From: Chryseobacterium potabilaquae
Lineage (GTDB): Bacteria; Bacteroidota; Bacteroidia; Flavobacteriales; Weeksellaceae
NCBI RefSeq assembly: GCF_902728265.1
Contig: NZ_CACVBR010000002.1
Span: 124,001 to 188,000 of the forward strand
Direction of reading: 5' to 3'
Length of the DNA stretch: 64,000 bases
Below are positions 42,823-51,942 of the stretch, piece after piece. The position numbers and the translations under genes are program-made. The notes under the pieces were generated by a model, which was not told the origin of the DNA, did not search any database, and saw nothing but the letters and a program-made list of their open reading frames with translations. The first letter of the stretch is position 1; every line of letters starts with the position of its first letter.

Positions 42823-44817
42823 TTAACTATTATGCCTTAGAAATCCTGCTTGCTCAATTTTATTATCATATACCGTTAGTTCTGTTATAGGTGCCGATTC
42901 TACTTCCACGTTATGAGAACTAACTCCCCAAGATTTAAAATCATCACTTCCAATATATTTCACAAAATTGTAAATATTGAGCGTAATTTTTTGTTTAACC
43001 GTTAATAATATATCATTGATATAAGTATTGTCTATAATTACATATTTAAGATCTGGCGGAATATCATGGGCTCTTAAAGACGGATGACTACTTCTTGAAG
43101 GAATCGTTCCATCAGCCATTAAATCTTTTAACACCATATTAAAATAATCATTGATTCTGCGATCAACCTTAAATCCTAATAGAAAATTCACTTTATAAAC
43201 TGTCCCTGGTAAGATTTCATCAACTGTATATTTAAATGTATACGGATCTTCCTGATTAACAATACTTAAAATAAAATAATGATCCGCTCTTTTAGGTTGT
43301 TTTTTAATAATTGAATAAATAATTTTTGATTCAACTTCATCATTCTTTTTTGCTCTGCTTAAGTAAGCAAGGTTTGTAGCATATTTAGGAATAGTTTCAT
43401 CTAGTTTCATATCCTTTATGATAGAAACATATTTATCAATTTTAACAAATTGAATAAAATTAGCTTTAATCAATCTACCGTTATACCAAGCATACATACA
43501 AACGGCTATATAGCCTCCAAGCACCATTGTCAACCAACCTCCATCTATAAATTTAATCACATTTGCGTAGAAAAAGCCAGATTCTAGGAAGAGATAAACT
43601 GAAGCAAATCCGATAAGAAAAAATTTACTCACTCGAGTTCTACTTAACCAGAATAACAACAAAATGGTCGTCATTAACATCGTTATAGTGATGGTTAAAC
43701 CATATGCAGCTTCCATACGTTCAGATTTCTGGAAAAATATCACTACTACAAAACAAAATATCATTAATCCCCAATTAATTCTAGGGATATACATTTGTCC
43801 TTTAACTCCCGAAGGATATTCAATATGTTGATTGGGCCAGAAAGAGATAGACATGGCTTCCGAAAACATAGTAAACGATCCGGTAATTACCGCCTGGCTT
43901 GCAATAATTGCTGCAGCTGTTGCCAAAATAACACCTGGCAAAACTGCCCATTCAGGCATAATCCCAAAAAATGGATTTACTCCGGCACTGTGTACCTGGT
44001 GATAATTATCCAAGAGCCAAGCTCCTTGTCCTAGATAGTTTAAGATAAGCATTATTTTCACAAACGCCCAACTTACTCTGATATTTTTGGCACCACAATG
44101 TCCAAGATCAGAATACAATGCTTCCGCCCCTGTGGTACATAAAAACACAGCCCCCATAATCACAATTGCACTTGAAGAATGGGTAATAAGATTGTAAGCA
44201 TATATTGGATTGAATGCTTTAAAAATTTCAATATGATCAAAAATATGAACAGATCCGAATATTCCTAACACTAAAAACCAAATTACCATAATAGGGCCAA
44301 AAAATTTACCTATAGATGCGGTTCCAAATTGCTGTACCACAAATACGATAAATAATATTCCCAGAGTAATAAATACAACCGGAGTTTCAGGGTTATAAAT
44401 TTTAAGACCTTCAATCGCAGACATTACAGTAAGTGAAGGAGTAATCACACTATCTGCAACCAATGTGGAAGCCCCAATGATCGCCACCACGTATAACCAT
44501 TTTTTCTTGAGTTTCTTTACTAATGAATAAAGTGCAAGAATTCCACCTTCTCCTTTGTTATCAGCCCTTAAAGCTATAATTACATACTTAAATGTCGTTT
44601 GAAGGGTAAGGGTCCAGATAATACAGGAAAGTGCCCCTTCAATATATTCATCAAAAGGCATTGTTGCTCCATCTTTACGGGCATTCACAATCGCCTTCAT
44701 TACGTACAGTGGTGATGTACCTATATCTCCAAAAACGATTCCTAGAGAAACTATAACTCCTACAAATGAAAGCTTTTTCAAGTCAAAATGATGACCACCT
44801 TCTGTAACTTCTGCCAT
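42823..44817 (-). CDS. kup: KUP-family potassium transporter
   Basis: A 664-residue inner-membrane K+ uptake protein with about 12 membrane segments and a C-terminal cytoplasmic domain. The family signature GDIGTSPLYVMKAIV lies at about residues 25-39. GEGGILALYSLVKK, DSVITPSLTVMSAIEGL and GAWLLDNY follow. The length matches Kup. K+ is taken up probably with H+. Its own promoter box is at 44847-44854. The fur gene downstream also has its own box, so co-transcription with it is partial at most. Confidence 0.96.
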   Translation of the reverse strand: MAEVTEGGHHFDLKKLSFVGVIVSLGIVFGDIGTSPLYVMKAIVNARKDGATMPFDEYIEGALSCIIWTLTLQTTFKYVIIALRADNKGEGGILALYSLVKKLKKKWLYVVAIIGASTLVADSVITPSLTVMSAIEGLKIYNPETPVVFITLGILFIVFVVQQFGTASIGKFFGPIMVIWFLVLGIFGSVHIFDHIEIFKAFNPIYAYNLITHSSSAIVIMGAVFLCTTGAEALYSDLGHCGAKNIRVSWAFVKIMLILNYLGQGAWLLDNYHQVHSAGVNPFFGIMPEWAVLPGVILATAAAIIASQAVITGSFTMFSEAMSISFWPNQHIEYPSGVKGQMYIPRINWGLMIFCFVVVIFFQKSERMEAAYGLTITITMLMTTILLLFWLSRTRVSKFFLIGFASVYLFLESGFFYANVIKFIDGGWLTMVLGGYIAVCMYAWYNGRLIKANFIQFVKIDKYVSIIKDMKLDETIPKYATNLAYLSRAKKNDEVESKIIYSIIKKQPKRADHYFILSIVNQEDPYTFKYTVDEILPGTVYKVNFLLGFKVDRRINDYFNMVLKDLMADGTIPSRSSHPSLRAHDIPPDLKYVIIDNTYINDILLTVKQKITLNIYNFVKYIGSDDFKSWGVSSHNVEVESAPITELTVYDNKIEQAGFLRHNS

Positions 44818-44846
44818 ATTAGAGCAAATTTTAAATTTTAGAAGCG

Positions 44847-44854
44847 CAAATTTA
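44847..44854 (-). promoter_or_regulatory. -7 box (TAAATTTG) of kup
   Basis: A perfect TAnnTTTG on the minus strand, 29 bases before the kup ATG. Confidence 0.6.
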
Positions 44855-44902
44855 AATTAAATTTATAACCTTAAGAATTTTTATCCATGAATATAATAAA
44901 TG

Positions 44903-44928
44903 AAAAAACTTCCTTTCGGAAGTTTTTT
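44903..44928 (-). terminator. Terminator after pdhB
   Basis: A perfect 11-bp stem AAAAAACTTCC / GGAAGTTTTTT with a four-base loop, eight bases past the pdhB stop on the minus strand. Confidence 0.92.
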
Positions 44929-44935
44929 TCTATTA

Positions 44936-45916
44936 CTATTTAACGTACATCGCTTTCTTAATTTCTTCTTTAACTTTCTCAAGTTTAGGAAACCATTCTG
45001 CAAATAAAGCAGCTGAATACGGTGCAGGAGCATCTGGAGTAGTAACTCTCTTTATGGGTGCATCCAAATAATCAAATGCTTTTTGCTGTACCATATAGGT
45101 AATTTCAGAAGAAATTGAAGCAAATGGCCATGCTTCTTCTAAAATAACTAATCTATTTGTTTTCTTTACTGATTCTAATATCGTATCATAATCTAAAGGA
45201 CGAACCGTTCTCAAGTCAATAACTTCTACCGAGATTCCTTCTTTAGCTAAATCTTCAGCAGCTTGAATAGCCAGTTTCATAATCTTACCAAATGAAACCA
45301 ATGTGACATCTTTTCCTTCTTTCTTAATTTCAGCTTTTCCTATTGGTAAATAATATTCTTCTTCAGGAATTTCCATTTTATCTCCATACATCTGCTCAGA
45401 TTCCATAAAAATTACAGGATCATTATCCTGAATGGCTGTTTTCAATAATCCTTTTGCATCGTAAGGGTTTGAAGGCACCACCACTTTCAATCCAGGACAG
45501 TTGGCATACCAACTTTCAAAAGCCTGCGAGTGAGTAGCTCCTAACTGACCTGCAGAAGCAGTAGGACCACGAAAAACGATTGGGCAATTCCATTGTCCCC
45601 CACTCATTTGACGGATTTTTGCAGCATTATTAATAATTTGATCTATTCCTACCAAAGAGAAATTGAATGTCATAAATTCCACAATGGGTCTATTACCATT
45701 CATTGCTGCTCCCACAGAAATTCCTGCAAAACCAAGCTCAGCAATAGGTGTATCAATTATTCTTTTAGGGCCAAATTCATCCAGCATTCCTTTTGAAGCT
45801 TTATATGCACCATTATATTCTGCTACTTCTTCCCCCATTAAATAAATGGATTCGTCTTTGCGCATTTCCTCGCTCATTGCCTGCGCAATTACTTCACGAA
45901 AAGTATATTCTGCCAT
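44936..45916 (-). CDS. pdhB: Pyruvate dehydrogenase E1 component, beta subunit
   Basis: A 326-residue E1-beta that pairs with E1-alpha to decarboxylate pyruvate with thiamine diphosphate. MGEEVAEYNGAYKASKGM contains the ThDP-contacting Glu. EFMTFNFSLVGIDQIINNAAK, GPTASAGQLGATHSQAFESW and VTTPDAPAPYS are typical of PdhB. Neither the alpha subunit nor the E2 gene lies in the window; the single-gene layout, with its own promoter and terminator, is common in flavobacteria. A branched-chain E1-beta is less likely. Confidence 0.94.
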   Translation of the reverse strand: MAEYTFREVIAQAMSEEMRKDESIYLMGEEVAEYNGAYKASKGMLDEFGPKRIIDTPIAELGFAGISVGAAMNGNRPIVEFMTFNFSLVGIDQIINNAAKIRQMSGGQWNCPIVFRGPTASAGQLGATHSQAFESWYANCPGLKVVVPSNPYDAKGLLKTAIQDNDPVIFMESEQMYGDKMEIPEEEYYLPIGKAEIKKEGKDVTLVSFGKIMKLAIQAAEDLAKEGISVEVIDLRTVRPLDYDTILESVKKTNRLVILEEAWPFASISSEITYMVQQKAFDYLDAPIKRVTTPDAPAPYSAALFAEWFPKLEKVKEEIKKAMYVK

Positions 45917-45939
45917 ATTTCTTTGAAAAATTTAGAGTA

Positions 45940-45947
45940 CAAAAATA
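45940..45947 (-). promoter_or_regulatory. -7 box (TATTTTTG) of pdhB
   Basis: A perfect TAnnTTTG on the minus strand, 23 bases before the pdhB ATG. Confidence 0.6.
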
Positions 45948-45971
45948 GTGATTTTTTATTACATACATAAT

Positions 45972-46000
45972 AAAAAAGGCATCTCACAACTTGAGACACC
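45972..46000 (-). terminator. Terminator after the DUF2147 gene
   Basis: A stem of about nine or ten bp with two G-T pairs (45978-45987 with 45991-46000). T6 follows on the minus strand, 25 bases past the stop. Confidence 0.8.
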
Positions 46001-46024
46001 TATATTCCTTTATTTAACATAAAA

Positions 46025-46444
46025 TTAATCAACTTTATGCCATACTTGTGTTCGTCCTAATAAAGAAAGACCTACATATCCTCTTACATTGAGTTGGTCT
46101 CCACTTCTTGTAATCGTACATTTATACGTTTTACCTGTTTTAGGATCTGTAATAGTTCCTCCTGTAAATTCATCTCCATCCTTTTTCAATCCCCTGATTA
46201 TTTCCAATCCTAAAATGGGTTTTCCTTTTCTATCATCTTTACAAACTGTACAATTTGGATCTGCCGGTTTGATAAGTAACTGAGAAACTTTTCCGTAAAA
46301 TTTACCATCTGATTTCTTATAAATCTCAACAATAGATTTGGCTTGTTTAGTTTCATCGTCTATTGTCTTCCATTTTCCCTCAATTTGTGCAAAAGACATT
46401 ACTCCAAAAAGCGAAAGCACAAATGTTAATAATAATTTTTTCAT
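46025..46444 (-). CDS. Secreted DUF2147 protein
   Basis: A 139-residue periplasmic protein. Signal peptide MKKLLLTFVLSLFGVMSFAQ, then the DUF2147 barrel: GKWKTIDDETKQAKSIVEIY, a CTVCKDDRKGKPILGLEII segment with a CxxC pair, GTITDPKTGKTYKCTI and LNVRGYVGLSLLGRTQVW. The family is lipocalin-like and widespread; no ligand is agreed. It lies alone between terminated genes, with a 250-base AT-rich spacer upstream. Confidence 0.92.
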   Translation of the reverse strand: MKKLLLTFVLSLFGVMSFAQIEGKWKTIDDETKQAKSIVEIYKKSDGKFYGKVSQLLIKPADPNCTVCKDDRKGKPILGLEIIRGLKKDGDEFTGGTITDPKTGKTYKCTITRSGDQLNVRGYVGLSLLGRTQVWHKVD

Positions 46445-46694
46445 ATTTCGTATCTATAATTAATTCTAAGTTAAGATATTTTCGTTAACTACGATCTGCT
46501 AAAAGTAAAAATTAATTTCAAACCAGCAAAAATAAAATTTAGTGTTTCAGCATTCTGTTAGGCTAATATAAAAATAATTATCCTTAAAACAGGGATGTTT
46601 CTTCTCAACATCCTCAATAATTTAGAAATAATTTTTTAGGAACATTTATTGCAATAGAAATCATATCATCACAAGTTATCTCATTTTTACACGA

Positions 46695-48623
46695 CTAATA
46701 AAGTTTCCTATTCATAATCTTGTCCATATAATCTTGATACCAAGCTTTTGCTATCTGGATACCTTTTTCTGTTTCGGGAGTTTTAAGTTGAGGCATACGA
46801 TTTTTTTCTAGCCCTAAATCTGTTTTATCATAAATTCCTACCACTTCATTACCATCAAAACGATAGATGTAATTTCCGATAATAAACTGCTCCACCGCAC
46901 CATCTGAATTTGCAATAATGGTAGGATATTTTTTATCACTCACTAGACTTCTTCCCCAGCTTCTTATTTTTTTATTATAACCTATTAAATCTGCTAATGT
47001 AGGATAGATATCAATCTGTTGGGCATCTTCAACATTAACTCCTTTTAAATTATATTCAGGATTAGGAGAAAAGAAAATCAAAGGCACCGCAAATCTGTTC
47101 ATAATTTTGTCATATTCAGAGTAATATATTTCATTCGTATGGTCTCCCGTAAAAACAAAGATGGTGTTATTATACCAAGGTTGTTTTTTTGCTGTTTCAA
47201 AATACTTTTTTATAGAATAATCAGTATACTGAATGGGCTCATGCATATTATTTTTCCCTTTTTTAAATTTACCTATATATTGTTCTGGGATTTTAAAAGG
47301 ATGATGCGAAGAGGCCGTAAATACCGTTGCCATAAAAGGTTGCGTCCTTCCCACATTTTTCGCAAAATATTGTAAAAACGGTTCATCCCATATAGCCCAC
47401 ATTCCATCAAAGTCTTGATCATGATTATATTCTGTTTTCCCAAAATAATGCTTAAACCCAAGAATGTTTCCAAAACCTAAAAAGCCCATTGATCCATTAG
47501 GTGCTCCATGATAAAAAGACGTATCATATCCCAACTCATTGCACACAGAAACAATAGACTGGATCTTTTGATTGGAATAAGGTGAACTTGTAAAAGCATC
47601 CGTGAGACTAGGAATACCTGCTAATACACTACTCATTCCATGAATAGATTGCCTTCCGTTAGCAAAGGTGTTAGGAAAAATTAAACTTTCATTGGCTAAA
47701 CTATCCATGAATGGAGTATAAGAAACATAATCCTTTATCTCCTTATTTCTATTAAAAGCTCCGGAATATTCTCTCCCAAAAGATTCTACAATAAAAATAA
47801 CAATATTAGGTCGACTGGTTATTTTTCTATCATACATTTTGTATGATTGGATATTATCATCAATGAATTTTTCAGAGACGAAATGAACCTCTTTAAAATT
47901 ATTTGTCCCTAATGTTCTAAAAAATGAAAAGGTGCTATTCAATACCATATTTCCTTGTGATGGAATCTTTACAAAGCGATTCGCATCCACTAAATTAATT
48001 GGCCTTGTACTATGTTTAAAATCACCTCGAATACCACCTACTGTCAATACAGCTACTGCACACAACGTAAGGATTGAAAAAATAAAATAAGGCAATAACT
48101 TTACAGGTTTTCTTTCAGTAATTTTTATTTTTTTATAAAGGAAAACCCAAACCCACATCAAGACTACAAACCACAGTAGGATGTAAGGATTTTGTACAAT
48201 AGAAGTTGTAAATACTTTAAATATATTCGATTCATGTTTGGCTACCTGAAACGCCGCTGAAGTTAAACGCGTTTGCGAAAATTTAAAATACACTACATCG
48301 CCAAAATTCATCGCATAAGCAATTCCATTAGTTATAAAATACAGCCAGAGAAGAAATGTTTGATATCCTTTCTTGGTATTAACTATAATTGGAATCAAGC
48401 TTAGAAGTATGAATAATGCATTTACATAAAGAATCGCTGTTGTATCAAATGCAATCCCATGATATGATAAACTGAAATAATCAGAAAAAGAATCAACTTT
48501 TACTAATTCCCTATTAAAATACCAGAATAAAAATCTTGCAATCTGATAAAAAAAATATGCTAAAAAAATTCGATATAATAATATCAGAACTTCCTGTTTT
48601 CTAAATTCTTTAAAAAATTTCAT
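46695..48623 (-). CDS. LTA-synthase-family sulfatase-fold phosphotransferase, membrane-bound
   Basis: A 642-residue inner-membrane protein with about five N-terminal membrane segments (to about 190) and a periplasmic alkaline-phosphatase/sulfatase domain: NIVIFIVESFGREYSG, FANGRQSIHGMSSVLAGIPS (likely nucleophile Ser), FVFTGDHTNE and SWGRSL. Gram-negative homologues transfer phosphoglycerol or phosphoethanolamine from phospholipid to glycans or lipid A; which applies here is unknown. A -7 box (TAAATTTG) ends four bases before the ATG. It is divergent from pssA, which makes a phospholipid precursor. A weak hairpin (46593-46613) may end it. Confidence 0.88.
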   Translation of the reverse strand: MKFFKEFRKQEVLILLYRIFLAYFFYQIARFLFWYFNRELVKVDSFSDYFSLSYHGIAFDTTAILYVNALFILLSLIPIIVNTKKGYQTFLLWLYFITNGIAYAMNFGDVVYFKFSQTRLTSAAFQVAKHESNIFKVFTTSIVQNPYILLWFVVLMWVWVFLYKKIKITERKPVKLLPYFIFSILTLCAVAVLTVGGIRGDFKHSTRPINLVDANRFVKIPSQGNMVLNSTFSFFRTLGTNNFKEVHFVSEKFIDDNIQSYKMYDRKITSRPNIVIFIVESFGREYSGAFNRNKEIKDYVSYTPFMDSLANESLIFPNTFANGRQSIHGMSSVLAGIPSLTDAFTSSPYSNQKIQSIVSVCNELGYDTSFYHGAPNGSMGFLGFGNILGFKHYFGKTEYNHDQDFDGMWAIWDEPFLQYFAKNVGRTQPFMATVFTASSHHPFKIPEQYIGKFKKGKNNMHEPIQYTDYSIKKYFETAKKQPWYNNTIFVFTGDHTNEIYYSEYDKIMNRFAVPLIFFSPNPEYNLKGVNVEDAQQIDIYPTLADLIGYNKKIRSWGRSLVSDKKYPTIIANSDGAVEQFIIGNYIYRFDGNEVVGIYDKTDLGLEKNRMPQLKTPETEKGIQIAKAWYQDYMDKIMNRKLY

Positions 48624-48627
48624 TCCG

Positions 48628-48635
48628 CAAATTTA
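48628..48635 (-). promoter_or_regulatory. -7 box (TAAATTTG) four bases before a start codon
   Basis: On the minus strand TAAATTTG, then CGGA, then ATG of the sulfatase-fold gene, predicting a leaderless transcript. Confidence 0.65.
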
Positions 48636-48674
48636 CAGCAAATTCACATTAATGCATTTTTTAGTTCAGAATAT

Positions 48675-48707
48675 TTTGAGTCATAATTCTTAAAAACAGT
48701 AATTTTG
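48675..48707 (+). promoter_or_regulatory. pssA promoter (TTTG-N21-TAATTTTG)
   Basis: TTTG at 48675-48678 and TAATTTTG at 48700-48707 are 21 bases apart, a full consensus match. The leader is about 20 bases. Confidence 0.82.
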
Positions 48708-48732
48708 TGACTATAAACTTTATTGGATAACT

Positions 48733-49446
48733 ATGGACTTTATTAAAAATAACATTGCAAATATCATCACACTGGGAAATTTATTTTCGGGATGTGTGGG
48801 TGCTATTCATCTCATTTTAGGAGATTATCAAACCACAGCGATCTGTATTATCTTTTCATTGATTTTAGATTTTTTTGATGGTTTCATTGCAAGGGCGTTG
48901 AAGTCTAATTCTAATTTGGGAGTACAGTTGGATTCCTTGGCTGATATGGTAAGTTTTGGATTAATTCCCGGCCTCACTCTTTATGTTGCTTTAGAACCTT
49001 TTGAAAATCTATTTTTAGGAATAGAACTGCCTTTTAAGATACAATATTTAGGATTATTTGTTACTCTTTTTTCCTGTCTGAGACTCGCTATTTTCAATTT
49101 AGATGAAGAACAGAAATATTATTTTAAAGGCTTAAATACTCCATCAAATACGATTTTAATTTTCGGTTTATATTATGCATGGAAAGAAAGTGGAAATTTT
49201 CAATTTTTATTTGAAAGCGCTTTATTTCTCTTACTACTTACTGCTATTTTATCATGGCTTTTAGTCAGTCCTATTAAAATGATTGCCATGAAATTTAAAT
49301 CTATGAAATTGCAAGATAACTATCCTAAATTAGCTTTATTGATAGGTGCAATTATCATTATAAGTATTTTCAAAATAGTTGGAATCCCCATCATAATTAT
49401 TTATTATATTTTTATATCTATAATTTTTCAAAAACAACTCAACTAA
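48733..49446 (+). CDS. pssA: CDP-diacylglycerol--serine O-phosphatidyltransferase
   Basis: A 237-residue inner-membrane CDP-alcohol phosphatidyltransferase that makes phosphatidylserine, the precursor of phosphatidylethanolamine. The full motif D-x2-D-G-x2-A-R-x8-G-x3-D-x3-D is present: D46, D49, G50, A53, R54, G63, D67 and D71. About six to eight membrane segments follow. The N-terminal NNIANIITLGNLFSGCVG is typical of the PssA subfamily. It is divergent from the sulfatase-fold gene. PS decarboxylase is not in the window. Confidence 0.93.
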   Translation: MDFIKNNIANIITLGNLFSGCVGAIHLILGDYQTTAICIIFSLILDFFDGFIARALKSNSNLGVQLDSLADMVSFGLIPGLTLYVALEPFENLFLGIELPFKIQYLGLFVTLFSCLRLAIFNLDEEQKYYFKGLNTPSNTILIFGLYYAWKESGNFQFLFESALFLLLLTAILSWLLVSPIKMIAMKFKSMKLQDNYPKLALLIGAIIIISIFKIVGIPIIIIYYIFISIIFQKQLN

Positions 49447-49488
49447 ATGGTATGAATATATCATATTACTCTAATTTATAACTAAAAA

Positions 49489-50262
49489 ATGAATTTAAAA
49501 TTACATAAACCCTTGTGTGTTTTTGACCTAGAAACAACAGGAACCAATATCGGAAAAGATAGAATAGTTGAAATATGCATATTGAAAATAAATCCGGATG
49601 CTTCCCGAGAGAGTAAAACATGGAGAGTAAATCCGGAGATGCCTATTCCAAAACAATGTAGTGAGATCCATGGTATTTATGATGAAGATGTAAAAGATGC
49701 TCCCACTTTCCGGGATATTGCTTCTAAAATAATGGAATTACTTGCAGGAAGTGATCTTGGAGGTTTTAATTCCAACCGTTTCGATGTTCCTCTTTTGGCT
49801 GAAGAATTATTGAGGGTTGGTGTCGATTTTGATTTGAGCAAATTCAAATTAGTAGACGCTCAAACTGTTTTCCATAAAAAAGAGCCTAGAAACTTAGGGG
49901 CTGCCTACCAGTTTTATTGTGGTAAGACGCTTGAAAACGCTCACTCTGCAGAAGCTGATGTGATGGCTACTTTTGAAGTATTGGATGCCCAGGTTGGCAA
50001 ATATGATGATATTCCTAATGAAATTGCAGGATTAAGCGAATATTCTTTCCATAATAAGAATGCAGATTTAGCAGGTTTCATAGGATATAATGATCAGCAA
50101 GAAGAAATTTTCAACTTTGGAAAATACAAAGGACAAGTAGTAAAAACGGTTTTCCAAAAAGATTTAGGATATTTCGGATGGCTTCAGAATGCAGAGTTTC
50201 CTTTGTACACAAAGAAAATATTCACTAAAATTCAATTATCAAAATTATCAGGTAAATTTTAA
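49489..50262 (+). CDS. DnaQ-like 3'-5' exonuclease with C-terminal DUF3820-like domain
   Basis: A 257-residue DEDDh exonuclease. Exo I is D13/E15 in VFDLETTG, Exo II is D99 in NRFDVPLLAEE, and Exo III is H152/D157 in AHSAEADV. The C-terminal 50 residues (FNFGKYKGQVVKTVFQKDLGYFGWLQ in two parts, about 208-240) match the small DUF3820-like motif found at the ends of some flavobacterial exonucleases. It degrades or trims 3' ends of DNA or RNA, perhaps as a polymerase-independent proofreader. The DUF2007 gene follows after two bases. Confidence 0.92.
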   Translation: MNLKLHKPLCVFDLETTGTNIGKDRIVEICILKINPDASRESKTWRVNPEMPIPKQCSEIHGIYDEDVKDAPTFRDIASKIMELLAGSDLGGFNSNRFDVPLLAEELLRVGVDFDLSKFKLVDAQTVFHKKEPRNLGAAYQFYCGKTLENAHSAEADVMATFEVLDAQVGKYDDIPNEIAGLSEYSFHNKNADLAGFIGYNDQQEEIFNFGKYKGQVVKTVFQKDLGYFGWLQNAEFPLYTKKIFTKIQLSKLSGKF

Positions 50263-50264
50263 TT

Positions 50265-50663
50265 ATGTCTCAACTTATTACATTTCAATTCTATGAAACT
50301 GCACTTCAGGCAAACCGTGAAAAACAAATTTTAGCTGAGAATGGTATTAATAGCTATATTGCTAACGAACAATTGATACAATCTGATTGGCTTCTTTCTC
50401 AAGCAGTCGGAGGAATCCAATTACAGGTTTTTGAAGAAGAGGTAGAAAAAGCTAAACAAATTTTACAAGAATATAAAGACAACAATGAGTTTTCTTTAGA
50501 AGTAGAACATACTATTGAAAACCCTGAATTTGATTTTGTCTGTCCTCAATGCAAATCAAATCACATCTATAGAGATGATAGTGCAACTAGTTTTTTTGGA
50601 ATTTCAATTTTAACAAGTCATACATTTATTTGTTATTATTGCGGTAATAATTTCACTCATTAA
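50265..50663 (+). CDS. DUF2007 protein with C-terminal zinc ribbon
   Basis: A 132-residue cytoplasmic protein. Residues 1-75 are the DUF2007 ferredoxin-like domain (FQFYETALQANREKQILAENG, then GGIQLQVFEEEVEKAKQIL), similar to PII-type signal proteins. Residues 92-130 form a zinc ribbon (CPQC and CYYC). Two bases separate it from the exonuclease gene, so the two are co-translated; a shared role in nucleic-acid handling is possible but inferred. Confidence 0.85.
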   Translation: MSQLITFQFYETALQANREKQILAENGINSYIANEQLIQSDWLLSQAVGGIQLQVFEEEVEKAKQILQEYKDNNEFSLEVEHTIENPEFDFVCPQCKSNHIYRDDSATSFFGISILTSHTFICYYCGNNFTH

Positions 50664-50739
50664 AATAGTACTCAACACTCTATTTTACAAATATTTATTG
50701 CATTTGTATAAAAATAAAAAATGTACATTATAAAAAATT

Positions 50740-51345
50740 ATGAAAATTATCTGCATAGGAAGAAACTACAGTGAGCATGCAAAAGAATTGGGAAATGAAG
50801 TTCCTGAAAATCCAGTTATATTTATAAAACCAGATACAGCAGTCTTAAAAGGTAATGATTTTTACCTTCCCGATTTTTCTAATGATATTCATTATGAGCT
50901 AGAAGTTGTATTAAAAATTTCTAAAGGAGGAAAATACATTCGAAAAGAATCTGCCCACAAACATTTTGAAGAAATTACATTGGGAATTGATTTTACCGCA
51001 AGAGACCTTCAAAGTGAGCTTAAATCTAAAGGACTACCTTGGGAACTTTCAAAAGGTTTTGATGGTTCTGCAGTGGTTGGAAACTTTTTTAAAAAAGAAG
51101 ATTTTAATCTTGAAGCACTTCCTTTTTCTTTGCTACAAAATAATAAAGAAGTTCAGAATGGAAATACAAAAGATATGCTTTTTTCATTTGACGAGATCAT
51201 TTCTTTTGCTTCACGATATTTCACCTTAAAAACAGGTGATCTTATTTTCACAGGGACTCCAAAAGGTGTTGGAAAAGTGGAAGAGAATGACATTCTTGAT
51301 GTACATCTTGAAGATAAAAAAATTCTTAGCATACGAATATTATAG
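50740..51345 (+). CDS. Fumarylacetoacetate hydrolase (FAH) family protein
   Basis: A 201-residue FAH-fold enzyme. Metal ligands are E53 and E55 in HYELEVVLKI and D84 in LGIDFTARDLQ. FIKPDTAVLKG and GDLIFTGTPKGVG are family signatures. The compact single-domain size fits acylpyruvate hydrolases or oxaloacetate decarboxylases rather than true fumarylacetoacetase. It likely needs Mg2+ or Mn2+. No aromatic-degradation genes are near, so a housekeeping role on oxaloacetate or acylpyruvates is the best guess. Confidence 0.9.
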   Translation: MKIICIGRNYSEHAKELGNEVPENPVIFIKPDTAVLKGNDFYLPDFSNDIHYELEVVLKISKGGKYIRKESAHKHFEEITLGIDFTARDLQSELKSKGLPWELSKGFDGSAVVGNFFKKEDFNLEALPFSLLQNNKEVQNGNTKDMLFSFDEIISFASRYFTLKTGDLIFTGTPKGVGKVEENDILDVHLEDKKILSIRIL

Positions 51346-51416
51346 CTAAATTAATACCATATATCGCATTTTTTTCTTATCTTTAAACAACAAAATTAAA
51401 GGTAAAATTAAAAATT

Positions 51417-51854
51417 ATGATAAATATTGTATTACCCGTAGATTTTGGGGATAGATCAGAACAACTTGTGGACGCGGCAGTAAAATTTGCAAAACAAGTT
51501 AATGGTAAAATTTTTCTAATTCATGTAGCCCCTTCAGATATTGGCTTTGCGATCGGTGATATGGGATTTCAATATTTTCCTGAGGTAGAGGAAAATGAAA
51601 TAAAAGAAGAATTGGTTCAACTCAATAAAATCGAACAAAGAATTATTGCTCAGGATATAGATTGCGAACATCTTCTAAAGCAAGGTATTGCCAAGGATAT
51701 TATTTTAGAATATTCACAATCTAAAAATGCAGATTTTATTGTCATGGGTTCTCATGGTAGAAGTGGTATTTATGATGTTTTTGTAGGAAGTTTAACAAAA
51801 GGGCTTACAAAAGATTCGAGTATTCCTGTTTTAGTAATTCCCATACACGATTGA
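51417..51854 (+). CDS. Universal stress protein (UspA family)
   Basis: A 145-residue single-domain Usp with the ATP-binding pattern G-x2-G-x9-G-S (G111, G114, G124, S125) in MGSHGRSGIYDVFVGS. The start NIVLPVDFGDRSEQLVDAAV is typical. It is an ATP-binding stress protein of the cytoplasm; its client is unknown. Monocistronic, ending at a terminator shared with the convergent DUF6341 gene. Confidence 0.95.
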   Translation: MINIVLPVDFGDRSEQLVDAAVKFAKQVNGKIFLIHVAPSDIGFAIGDMGFQYFPEVEENEIKEELVQLNKIEQRIIAQDIDCEHLLKQGIAKDIILEYSQSKNADFIVMGSHGRSGIYDVFVGSLTKGLTKDSSIPVLVIPIHD

Positions 51855-51891
51855 TAAACAAACAGAATAGATTTAATCAATTATTAAATTA

Positions 51892-51925
51892 AAAAAGCCG
51901 ATCAAACAAGTTTGATCGGCTTTTT
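51892..51925. terminator. Bidirectional terminator between Usp and DUF6341 genes
   Basis: A 16-bp stem (51892-51907 with 51910-51925), two-base centre, A6 on one flank and T5 on the other. Confidence 0.93.
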
Positions 51926-51942
51926 ACTATATAACCAATTAA

